Program-made: the position numbers and the translations under genes
Shown: piece after piece, positions 1 through 5,236 of the stretch
How the letters are laid out: the number at the start of each line of letters is the position of its first letter
Numbering within the stretch: the first letter of the stretch is position 1
Notes under the pieces: model-generated
Database searches by the model: none
What the model was told of the DNA's origin: nothing
The model's input: only the letters and a program-made list of their open reading frames with translations
NCBI GenBank assembly: GCA_007129225.1
Contig: SKVX01000158.1
Span: forward strand, 1-6,158
Length of the DNA stretch: 6,158 nucleotides
Direction of reading: 5' to 3'
Source of the DNA: Halomonas sp.
GTDB lineage: Bacteria > Pseudomonadota > Gammaproteobacteria > Pseudomonadales > Halomonadaceae

Positions 1-45
1 CTGGAAAGCCTGTTGTTCCGGGGGCTATCCATCCTTCCATAGAAA

Positions 46-87
46 TTTAACGAAAAGAGAATGGCGCAGAGAGACGTATTGCGCCAT
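46..87 (-). terminator. Candidate intrinsic terminator for the leftward PA3496-family gene
   Basis: A perfect 8-bp inverted repeat (ATGGCGCA at 61-68, TGCGCCAT at 80-87) encloses an 11-nt loop. Read leftward, it is followed directly by a pyrimidine-rich tract, TCTCTTTTCG, and then an A/T-rich stretch. That is the layout of a rho-independent terminator for leftward transcription. It lies about 110 nt beyond the stop codon of the 195-407 gene, and no gene intervenes. The U tract is interrupted, so efficiency is uncertain. It could equally be a leader hairpin of a gene starting near the left edge. Confidence 0.4.
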
Positions 88-194
88 GGAATTCCACTGG
101 GTTGAGGATTTCAGTGGTCACGATGATAGTGGCCAGGCAGGGTAAAGGCCAGCGTTGCGCAGGCCCTTGCCCCCAAGGGTGGTCAGTGGCGGGG

Positions 195-407
195 CTATTC
201 GTCCTCTTCGTCGTCGAGCAGCATCCAGTCGTCCTCGATGGCGCGCTTCAATCGACGCTCTTCCAGCAGGGCCTCGACGCGGCGACGGGCGCGCAGGGTC
301 TCGTGTCGGCTGGAGGCCCGGGGGCGGCTGTAATCGTCATCGTTGACGGCTTCGAGGAATTCCTGCTCATCCTCGTGAGAATCGCTGATCAGGGGTTCTT
401 GGCTCAT
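195..407 (-). CDS. PA3496-family small putative regulatory protein
   Basis: This encodes a 70-residue protein of unknown biochemical function that resembles the small Pseudomonas PA3496 family (named 'putative regulatory protein' in databases; recognised from memory, not searched). The first 30 residues are acidic (many D/E). Residues about 34-58 form a strongly basic amphipathic helix containing RARRRVEALLEERRLKRAIED, which is the family signature, and the tail (63-70) is almost all acidic. There is no membrane segment or signal peptide, so it is presumably cytoplasmic, and the basic helix could bind nucleic acid or a partner protein. The start at 407 is chosen over the ATG at 464 because GGAGG lies 7 nt upstream of 407 and homology begins at MSQEP. 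It has its own candidate promoter (529-557) and a roughly 115-nt leader with two hairpins. Confidence 0.72.
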   Translation of the reverse strand: MSQEPLISDSHEDEQEFLEAVNDDDYSRPRASSRHETLRARRRVEALLEERRLKRAIEDDWMLLDDEEDE

Positions 408-431
408 GTCACATCCTCCATGGGCCGATGA

Positions 432-484
432 CGACCGACTCGACGGTCGACACATCTCAAGCATTCGCTTCGCGTCCGAAGCGA
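432..484 (-). promoter_or_regulatory. Two hairpins in the leader of the PA3496-family gene
   Basis: Two perfect inverted repeats lie between the candidate promoter (529-557) and the start codon at 407. One has an 8-bp stem with a 4-nt loop (TCGCTTCG 465-472, CGAAGCGA 477-484). The other has a 6-bp stem with a 6-nt loop (CGACCG 432-437, CGGTCG 444-449). Neither is followed by a U tract in the leftward direction, so they are not ordinary terminators. They could structure or stabilise the 5' untranslated RNA, or serve as protein-binding dyads. No known riboswitch class is recognised. Confidence 0.4.
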
Positions 485-528
485 CGGACCGGAAGCGCCA
501 TGGTGTCGATACGTCGGCACCTGACGGC

Positions 529-557
529 TATATATATCCGGCAGGCGCCCAGAGCAA
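529..557 (-). promoter_or_regulatory. Candidate sigma70 promoter for the PA3496-family gene
   Basis: Read leftward, TTGCTC (557-552) and TATATA (534-529) are separated by 17 nt. The -35 matches consensus at four of six positions, and the -10 lies within a run of alternating A/T that stands out in this G+C-rich DNA. Transcription would start near 522, giving a leader of about 115 nt. Alternative registers of the -10 by 2 nt are possible. Confidence 0.42.
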
Positions 558-597
558 GCCCTGATCGATCTTTTTTTGACCTGGCTCGGGCGTTGCC

Positions 598-1032
598 TCA
601 GGTGAGGCCGTATTCGGCCTTCAGTCGCTCCAGCTCCATCTGGGTCTCGACACGCTCGGTGACGTCCTTCTGCACGCCGATGTAGTAGGTGAGCTTGTCC
701 TCTTCATCGTACAGGGGCGTGATCGACAGCTCATTCCAGAACAGCGTGCCGTCCTTGCGATAGTTGCGCAGCACTTCGCGACAGGGGCGACCCTCCTGGA
801 GGGCCTTGCGAATGTTCTCAAGGCCAGGCTGGTCACGATCCTCTTGCTGCAGGAAGCGGCAGTCTCGATAGAGAATCTCGTCTGCGCTGTAGCCGGTGAG
901 TCGTTCGAAGCCCTTGTTGACATAGATCAGGATGTTCTCGTCGCCCTCCTGCTCGGCAACGACGATGCCGTCCACTGAGGCATCGACAATGCGCTCAAGC
1001 AGTTCCGGGCTGATCATTGGGGATCGTTTCAT
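598..1032 (-). CDS. Short LOV-domain blue-light photoreceptor (PAS/FMN)
   Basis: This is a 144-residue stand-alone LOV protein, expected to bind FMN and form a photoreversible cysteinyl-flavin adduct in blue light in the cytoplasm. The motif YRDCRFLQ (55-62) supplies the photoactive Cys58. N90, N100 (within RKDGTLFWNEL) and Q121 (IGVQKDV) match the conserved flavin-contacting positions. An N-terminal cap helix (about 8-18) precedes the PAS core (about 21-125), and the C-terminal helix (125-141, TERVETQMELERLK) resembles the dimerising J-alpha helix. The whole chain is colinear with Pseudomonas putida PpSB1-LOV as I remember it; Met6 here aligns with Met1 there. There is no effector domain, so output must pass through a partner or dimer change. 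Start 1032 is preferred to Met6 (1017) because AGGA lies 9 nt upstream and nothing SD-like precedes Met6. The MFS gene upstream is codirectional but 106 nt away. Confidence 0.9.
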   Translation of the reverse strand: MKRSPMISPELLERIVDASVDGIVVAEQEGDENILIYVNKGFERLTGYSADEILYRDCRFLQQEDRDQPGLENIRKALQEGRPCREVLRNYRKDGTLFWNELSITPLYDEEDKLTYYIGVQKDVTERVETQMELERLKAEYGLT

Positions 1033-1062
1033 ACAAGGCGTTCCTGTCTCGGGTCCTGGCTA

Positions 1063-1074
1063 TCGGCTAGCCGA
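1063..1074. promoter_or_regulatory. Perfect 12-bp palindrome in the LOV gene leader
   Basis: TCGGCTAGCCGA is fully self-complementary. It lies 31 nt upstream of the LOV start and just downstream of the candidate promoter (1097-1125), so it would sit in the early transcribed region. This is a plausible operator for a dimeric repressor. As RNA it cannot form a tight hairpin without losing central pairs (four stem pairs with a four-base loop). The binding protein is unknown. Confidence 0.3.
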
Positions 1075-1096
1075 CAACGGCTCATTTCATGGACAT

Positions 1097-1125
1097 ATCA
1101 TGGCCAGCCTGCGGCGCGTTGACAA
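1097..1125 (-). promoter_or_regulatory. Candidate sigma70 promoter for the LOV gene
   Basis: Read leftward, TTGTCA (1125-1120; five of six consensus bases) is followed after 17 nt by CATGAT (1102-1097; four of six). It lies between the MFS stop (1139) and the LOV start (1032), giving a leader of about 58 nt that contains the 12-bp palindrome. It would let the photoreceptor be transcribed independently of the upstream transporter gene. Confidence 0.35.
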
Positions 1126-1138
1126 TCTTTACCCGCGG

Positions 1139-2455
1139 TTACCGCTCCACATCGGGCAGCTTGCTGGCGCTGAACGCCGCTGCCAGTGCCATGGCGGCAA
1201 GAAATACCAGCAGCCAGGTGGTGCCCAGCCACTGGGCGAGGGCACCCACCAGGCCGCCTGTCAGCAGCATCAGTGCGCCGGTGATGGTGTTGGATAGGGC
1301 CACATAGAGCGCGCGCCGCTCCTCTCCGGCCATGTCGACGATATAGGTCTTGCGCCCCAGGCGGACGCCGGCATGCACGATCACCAGCAGGGCATAGACC
1401 AGGGCGTAGGGCCACACCGTGCTCGTCCAGGCGCCGGGGAGCCAGGCGAAACTGGCGCCCAGCAGGCAGCAGACCGCCGCTCCCAGGCCGGTATCGCGCA
1501 TCACCGTGCTGCTGGACGCATCGGAGCGCTTGCCCCAGACGGGGCTTGCCAGCATCCCGGCAACGCCGGACACCACGATGAGGATGCCCAGACCGCCGAG
1601 CTCGGTCCCGCTCTGCTGTTGGCCCAGCAGCGCCACATAGGGCAGCGCCAGCGCACTGGCGAGCAGCAGCGCCCGGGAGAGGTTGAAGTGCAGGAAATCT
1701 CGGTCATCGCGCAGCAGGCGTAGCCCCAGCTTGATGCTGTCCCAGGCATTCTCCCCGCCCTCAACGGCCCCCGGTGTTTCGCGAAGGCTCACTGCGCACA
1801 GGGCGTTCAGCCCCCAGCCGAGTGCCGCCACGCCGAGCAGCGCGGCCAGCGCCAGCTCGCCGGGGCGATCCTCGAACAGGATCAGAACCAGCCCCGCCGC
1901 CAGGGTCACGGCGCCGGCCACGCTGCCGCTCCAGCCCATCAGGGTGCCGCGACGGCCCTTGGCGATGGTCTTGCCCAGCACGTCCTTGGTGGCAATCGAA
2001 GAGAGACCCCGGGCCAGCGACAGGGCCACCAGCACGACCAGGACCAGGGCACCGCCAATGGCGCCGCTGCCGAACAGGGCGAGCAGGGCTAGCATTGCTG
2101 CGGCCAGGGCCTGCAGCGCCCCGCCGGCCGCCCAGGCCCACTTGCGCTCCGGCTGAAGCCGAATGAAGCCCGCCACGAACAGCTGCGGCAACAGGGCACC
2201 CGATTCGCGAATCGGCACCAGCAGGCCCACCATCCATAGGGGCGCGCCGATGACACCGAGCAGCCAGGGCAGTACCAGGCGGGCGCTGGAGAGCTCGTCG
2301 GCCAGCTTGTTGCCCAGGGATGCGAACAGGTGCAGGAAGAAGTTGTGTGGCTGTTCGTCACATGCCTCGTCGGAAATGTCACGACACATCCGGCTGTCCT
2401 CATCACCGGTCAGCCATTCGTAGAGGCGGGTTTGACTGATTTCGCGTTCAGCCAT
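1139..2455 (-). CDS. MFS transporter with long cytosolic N-terminal extension
   Basis: This encodes a 438-residue inner-membrane protein with about twelve hydrophobic segments, beginning near residue 60 (LVLPWLLGVIGAPLW) and ending near 430, consistent with a major facilitator superfamily transporter. Internal-loop signatures include GKGRR-type basic residues (161-170), a motif-A-like GKRSD (308-312) and GVRLGRK (363-369). PIRESG (81-86), just after the first segment, looks characteristic of this subfamily. The substrate cannot be read from sequence. The first 58 residues are soluble and acidic, with two cysteines (C24, C32), longer than the usual MFS N-terminus. The start at 2455 is chosen because GAGGAG lies 5 nt upstream; an in-frame ATG at 2518 would overlap the divergent gene and lacks this signal. 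It is divergent from the Rdx gene across 56 bases. Confidence 0.82.
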   Translation of the reverse strand: MAEREISQTRLYEWLTGDEDSRMCRDISDEACDEQPHNFFLHLFASLGNKLADELSSARLVLPWLLGVIGAPLWMVGLLVPIRESGALLPQLFVAGFIRLQPERKWAWAAGGALQALAAAMLALLALFGSGAIGGALVLVVLVALSLARGLSSIATKDVLGKTIAKGRRGTLMGWSGSVAGAVTLAAGLVLILFEDRPGELALAALLGVAALGWGLNALCAVSLRETPGAVEGGENAWDSIKLGLRLLRDDRDFLHFNLSRALLLASALALPYVALLGQQQSGTELGGLGILIVVSGVAGMLASPVWGKRSDASSSTVMRDTGLGAAVCCLLGASFAWLPGAWTSTVWPYALVYALLVIVHAGVRLGRKTYIVDMAGEERRALYVALSNTITGALMLLTGGLVGALAQWLGTTWLLVFLAAMALAAAFSASKLPDVER

Positions 2456-2511
2456 GCAGGCTCCTCGGCTGTTATCATCGGTGCCATCATTGTTGCGACA
2501 GGGAGGCCGAC

Positions 2512-2781
2512 ATGTCACGTATCCGCATCCACTACTGTACCCAGTGTCAATGGCTGCTGCGCAGTGCCTGGCTGGCCCAGGAGCTGCTTTCCACCTTCGG
2601 CGAGGACCTCGAGGAGGTGGCCCTGGTGCCCTCCCACGGCGGCTATTTCGAGATATTCTTCGATGACGAGTCGCTCTGGGAGCGCAAGCGAGACGGCGGT
2701 TTTCCCGACGGCAAGCAGCTCAAGCAGCGGGTCCGGAATCGGCTCGACCCGGGGCGCGATCTCGGGCATATCGACCGGTGA
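2512..2781 (+). CDS. SelT/SelW/SelH (Rdx) family thioredoxin-like protein
   Basis: This 89-residue cytoplasmic protein belongs to the Rdx (SelW-like) family, which has a small thioredoxin-like fold and a presumed but undefined redox role. The N-terminal strand IRIHYC is followed by the redox motif C9-T-Q-C12 and a helix LLRSAWLAQELLSTF, the usual pattern of cysteine-containing bacterial members; selenoprotein relatives carry Sec at the second position. The second half, GGYFEIFFDDESLWERK (about 43-59) followed by GGFPDGKQLKQRVR, matches the conserved strand-loop-helix of the family. Length is normal. GGGAGG sits 5 nt upstream of the ATG. The stop codon overlaps the GTG start of the following EamA gene by four bases, so the two are almost certainly cotranscribed and translationally coupled. 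Confidence 0.88.
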   Translation: MSRIRIHYCTQCQWLLRSAWLAQELLSTFGEDLEEVALVPSHGGYFEIFFDDESLWERKRDGGFPDGKQLKQRVRNRLDPGRDLGHIDR

Positions 2782-3680
2782 GGGCGGCAGAACCGAACCG
2801 CGATCGCCAGGCGATACTGTTTGGTCTTGGCGCCGTGGCGCTATGGTCCACGGTGGCCACGGCGTTCAAGATAGCGCTTGCCTACATGTCGCCGCTGGAG
2901 CTGATCTGGCTCGCCTCGCTGGTCTCCTGGGCGCTGATCGGTGTGCTTATGGTGCGCCAGGGCCGGCTGGGCCAGGCGTTGACGCAGGGGTGGCGAACCG
3001 CCGCCTGGGCCGGGCTGATGAATCCGGTGGCCTACTATCTCCTGCTGTTCGGTGCCTACGACCGGCTGCCGGGCCAGGAGGCCATGGCGCTCAACTATAC
3101 CTGGGCGCTGGCCATGGCCTTCCTGGCGGTGCCGATTCTCGGGCAGCGCCTGACCCGGACCGACATCCTGGCCGGCCTGATCGCCTACGCCGGTGTCTGG
3201 GTCATCGCGACACGGGGGGCGGTCTTCGACGTCGCCTTCGCCGATCCCCTCGGGGTGGGCATGGCCCTGGCGTCCACGCTGCTCTGGGCACTCTACTGGT
3301 TGCTCAATGCCCGTGACCATCGTCCGCCGCTGGTGGCCCAATGGCAGAACTTCACCGTCGCGCTGCCGGTGCTCACCCTGCTGATGCTCCTCGGCCCTGG
3401 ATTCTCCTGGATCGGCTGGAAGGGGTTGGCCGCGGGCGTCTATGTGGGGCTGTTCGAGATGGGCGTCGCCTTCGTGCTGTGGCAGCTGGCGGTGCATCGG
3501 GTATCGCGTACCGCCAGGGTGTCCAACCTGATCTTCCTTTCGCCCCCGGTATCGCTGCTGCTGCTGTTTCTGGTGGTCGGCGAACCGATCCTGCCCTCCA
3601 CCCTAGTAGGGCTGGTGCTGATTCTCGGTGGGCTGGGGCTCCAGCAGTGGCAGAAGAGCCCGGTCCCGGCGACGTCTTGA
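2778..3680 (+). CDS. EamA/DMT superfamily transporter
   Basis: This encodes a 300-residue inner-membrane protein with ten predicted helices arranged as two EamA repeats (about 12-143 and 155-290), the typical size and architecture of drug/metabolite transporter superfamily exporters such as RhaT/YdcZ/EamA relatives. Repeat 1 begins ILFGLGAVALWSTVATAFK, with the family-typical W near the start; repeat 2 ends in GEPILPSTLVGLVLILGG, the usual GE...G..LIL.G pattern. The substrate is unknown: members export amino acids, metabolites or toxic compounds. The start is GTG, with GTGA overlapping the stop of the upstream Rdx gene; there is no strong ribosome-binding site of its own, which fits translational reinitiation. 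The stop codon abuts the palindromic repeat element, which may serve as its 3' end. Confidence 0.88.
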   Translation: MRAAEPNRDRQAILFGLGAVALWSTVATAFKIALAYMSPLELIWLASLVSWALIGVLMVRQGRLGQALTQGWRTAAWAGLMNPVAYYLLLFGAYDRLPGQEAMALNYTWALAMAFLAVPILGQRLTRTDILAGLIAYAGVWVIATRGAVFDVAFADPLGVGMALASTLLWALYWLLNARDHRPPLVAQWQNFTVALPVLTLLMLLGPGFSWIGWKGLAAGVYVGLFEMGVAFVLWQLAVHRVSRTARVSNLIFLSPPVSLLLLFLVVGEPILPSTLVGLVLILGGLGLQQWQKSPVPATS

Positions 3681-3847
3681 TAGGGAAACACTGAATAAAT
3701 GTCTGTGCGGGCAAATCGCTGCGTTGCGCGGTGCTGGTGCGCCAGCCCGGTCGAAATCCTCACATATACCCCATATGCTCCGGTTCCTGTGCTCCGTGCG
3801 CCTTGCGCTTCACCTCGCTCGCCAATTTATTCAGCGCTTGCATAGGG
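3680..3847. repeat. MITE-like palindromic intergenic repeat with flanking ATAGGG
   Basis: A 10-bp perfect terminal inverted repeat (CTGAATAAAT 3691-3700, ATTTATTCAG 3825-3834) extends imperfectly outward (12 of 15 bases). A second dyad, CATAT-ACCCC-ATATG (3763-3777), sits close to the centre, and the arms between are loosely complementary, so the element is one long imperfect palindrome. ATAGGG occurs directly outside both ends (3680-3685, 3842-3847) and could be a target-site duplication, though the right end carries about three extra bases. It encodes no convincing protein. This looks like a dispersed nonautonomous element of the kind seen in gammaproteobacterial intergenic regions; copy number cannot be judged from one window. 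Because it lies between the convergent eamA and toxin genes it may also end transcription from both sides. Confidence 0.55.
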
Positions 3848-3851
3848 CGCC

Positions 3852-4187
3852 TCAGTACATCAACTGGTACTCGAAGAGTAGCTGCTTGAAGTCCTGGCGT
3901 TGGTGAGCGAACAGGTACACTGAGACTTGCCCCTGTCTGGGCCAGAGACGATAGATGACACGGTAGCCATCAACCAGCAGTTCGCGATAGTGGCCAATGC
4001 CGAGCTCAAGGGCTAAGCGGCACACAGGGTAGGTATTGGGCTGAGTCGAGAGCCGTTCCACCGTTGTGGCAATGAGGTGCAGGGAAATGGCTTCTACCCT
4101 GTCCAGCGGGAGGCCCAGCTTGTCGAGCAAGAAGTTTTCACAGGTCTCGAGCGAGGCGTCTGCAGTCTCTTCCATGACCACATTCAA
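3852..4187 (-). CDS. RelE/ParE-family type II toxin
   Basis: This 111-residue protein has the RelE/ParE superfamily pattern. An N-terminal strand plus helix (NVVMEETADASLETCENFL, 2-20) leads to a second helix (about 28-48), then the strand core HYRELLVDGYRVIYRL (66-81) and VSVYLFAHQRQDF (88-100), ending in the family-typical H-x-R-x-D/F segment. RelE-type members cleave ribosome-associated mRNA and ParE-type members target gyrase; sequence alone does not decide which. The start is TTG at 4187, overlapping the antitoxin stop as TTGA. An in-frame ATG at 4175 is possible, but it would remove V3-V4 of the first strand, so TTG is preferred. The antitoxin gene lies directly upstream. The stop is close to the palindromic repeat. 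Confidence 0.82.
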   Translation of the reverse strand: MNVVMEETADASLETCENFLLDKLGLPLDRVEAISLHLIATTVERLSTQPNTYPVCRLALELGIGHYRELLVDGYRVIYRLWPRQGQVSVYLFAHQRQDFKQLLFEYQLMY

Positions 4188-4462
4188 TCGAGGGGCCGCT
4201 CCATCGACGCACCGCGCCGGCTGGCATGACGGGTCCTGACTTTCTCCAGGAAGGCATCTGACGACATGGAACGTCCCTCCTCGCGACTCTTTTCGCCTAG
4301 GTTCAGCAGCTTGAGCAGGGCGATCGCCTGCTCTCGACGCTCGTGGGCAGCATAGGATTCGACCACATAGGTGGGCTTGCCCTTTTGGGTAATCACAAGG
4401 GGCTCCTCCACATCGAGTGTTGCCGCATTCTGCTTCAGGTAGCTGATGGTCTCGGTGCGCAT
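4184..4462 (-). CDS. Phd/YefM-family type II antitoxin
   Basis: This 92-residue antitoxin is the first gene of a two-gene operon. The N-terminal Phd/YefM fold is visible as ISYLKQNAATLD (6-17), then EEPLVITQKGKPTYVVESY (19-37), the family signature strand-turn-strand. A helical C-terminal half (41-80) would wrap and inhibit the toxin; the tail is basic (RTRHASRRG). Such N-termini bind operator DNA as dimers, so the protein probably represses its own promoter, more tightly with toxin bound. GGAG lies 7 nt upstream of the ATG, and a sigma70-like promoter with dyads lies at 4492-4526. The stop codon overlaps the toxin start by four bases, coupling toxin to antitoxin synthesis. Confidence 0.85.
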   Translation of the reverse strand: MRTETISYLKQNAATLDVEEPLVITQKGKPTYVVESYAAHERREQAIALLKLLNLGEKSREEGRSMSSDAFLEKVRTRHASRRGASMERPLD

Positions 4463-4488
4463 CTATGTACTCCTGGGTAAAATTTCCA

Positions 4489-4526
4489 ATGGACTAATTA
4501 TAGTCTTCATATGGACCATCGGCCAA
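4489..4526 (-). promoter_or_regulatory. Toxin-antitoxin promoter with overlapping operator dyads
   Basis: Read leftward, TTGGCC (4526-4521) and a perfect TATAAT (4502-4497) are 18 nt apart, placing transcription start near 4490, about 28 nt before the antitoxin ATG. The -10 is embedded in a dyad GACTA-ATTA-TAGTC (4492-4505), and ATGG-A-CCAT (4511-4519) lies next to the -35. ATGGAC is also repeated directly at 4489-4494 and 4511-4516, 22 bp or about two helical turns apart. Two similar half-sites on one DNA face fit cooperative binding by antitoxin or toxin-antitoxin complexes. Confidence 0.6.
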
Positions 4527-4531
4527 CGGGC

Positions 4532-5236
4532 CTACTCCCCCGCAACTTCGGCCTGGTGGACGCCGTTGCGCTCCAGTAATGACACGAGCTCAGGCCAGAC
4601 GTTGTCGAGGATGATCGGCTGGGCGATGCCTGTCGGGTGAATACCGTCGGATTGCATCATGCCCTCCTCCAGGGCCACCCCGTCGAGCAGGAAGGGCAGC
4701 AGGGCGACGTCGTAGGTGTCGGCGAGCCGGAAGAACACCCCGGTAAAGGCATCGCGGTAGGCCTGGCCGTAGTTCGGGGGGATATCGATGCCGAGCAGCA
4801 GCACTTCGGCGCCGGCCTGGCGGCTCGCCTCGATCATGGCGGCGAGGTTGGCCTCCAACTGTTTGGGTGGCAGGCCGCGCAGGCCGTCGTTGCCGCCCAG
4901 CCCCAGCAGAACAATGTGGGGTTCATGCTGTCCGAGTAGGTCGGGAAGTCGGCTCGCGCCGCCGCTGCTCGTCTCACCGCTGATGCTGGCATTGACCACT
5001 TCCGCCTTTCCGTCGAGACGCGCTTCCAGCAAACTGACCCAGCCTTCATCCTGCTCGATGCCGTATGCAGCGCTGAGACTGTCGCCCATGACCAGCAGCG
5101 TCGGGGTATCGTCGGCCAGCGCCACAGGTGAAACAGCGAGTGCCATCAGGCCCAGCACACAGACGCCAAGGCAGTGGCGCCAACGCCGGCTCAGGTGATC
5201 GGAAATAGACAGCAGCACAGGGATACCTCTAGTCAT
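4532..5236 (-). CDS. tesA: Periplasmic GDSL esterase / lysophospholipase (TesA-like)
   Basis: This 234-residue SGNH hydrolase resembles E. coli TesA (thioesterase I/protease I/lysophospholipase L1) and Pseudomonas arylesterase TesA; it hydrolyses acyl-thioesters and esters in the periplasm. A signal peptide spans about 17-41 (RRWRH, hydrophobic core CLGVCVLGLMALAV, cleavage after VALA). Catalytic blocks: GDSL (51-54, nucleophile S53), SISGETSSGG (84-93, oxyanion G87), GGND (114-117, N116) and DGIHP (197-201, D197 and H200). The start at 5236 has GAGGAG 6 nt upstream; an alternative GTG at 5218 has AGAGG at a good distance. The open frame continues 202 codons further upstream, but that part is antisense to ybbA. 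The start overlaps the ybbA start by two bases; a possible leftward -10 TAGAAT is at 5268-5273. Confidence 0.93.
   Translation of the reverse strand: MTRGIPVLLSISDHLSRRWRHCLGVCVLGLMALAVSPVALADDTPTLLVMGDSLSAAYGIEQDEGWVSLLEARLDGKAEVVNASISGETSSGGASRLPDLLGQHEPHIVLLGLGGNDGLRGLPPKQLEANLAAMIEASRQAGAEVLLLGIDIPPNYGQAYRDAFTGVFFRLADTYDVALLPFLLDGVALEEGMMQSDGIHPTGIAQPIILDNVWPELVSLLERNGVHQAEVAGE

Noticed and set aside
1..40. Possible leftward gene starting at ATG 40-38 (or 32-30) and running off the left edge
   Set aside because: Only about 10-13 codons are visible, no properly spaced ribosome-binding site is present, and nothing is recognisable. It remains possible but cannot be supported.
94..117. Inverted repeat CCACTG (94-99) / CAGTGG (112-117)
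   Set aside because: A 6-bp stem with a 12-nt loop and no associated T tract; chance occurrence is likely in intergenic DNA.
164..179. Hairpin CCCTTG/CAAGGG just beyond the stop of the PA3496-family gene
   Set aside because: The stem is only 6 bp and no U tract follows in the leftward direction, so it is not called a terminator; it may only stabilise the 3' end.
102..431. 109-codon rightward open frame over the PA3496-family gene
   Set aside because: It is antisense to a small gene with a good ribosome-binding site and a recognised family pattern; the frame itself has no supporting signal.
595..608. Inverted repeat GCCTCA-GG-TGAGGC overlapping the LOV stop codon
   Set aside because: In the leftward direction it is not followed by U residues. 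The T run at 571-577 lies on the other strand, where no rightward gene precedes it.
1119..1124. Perfect TTGACA on the plus strand
   Set aside because: No plausible -10 lies 16-18 nt downstream and no rightward gene begins there; the leftward reading TTGTCA with CATGAT is the better interpretation.
2330..3316. 328-codon rightward open frame spanning the MFS start, the Rdx gene and eamA
   Set aside because: It crosses three well-supported genes out of frame, has no recognisable domain, and is rich in Gly/Ala/Arg as expected for a shifted frame of G+C-rich DNA.
2841..3497. 218-codon leftward open frame antisense to eamA
   Set aside because: The composition is dominated by H/Q/G/R/P, as expected from the reverse complement of codons for hydrophobic residues; there is no ribosome-binding site and no family resemblance.
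4521..4531. GGCC-AACG-GGCC hairpin near 4521-4532, just after tesA, as a terminator
   Set aside because: The 4-bp stem is too short and lacks a U tract; the same bases form part of the toxin-antitoxin -35 region.
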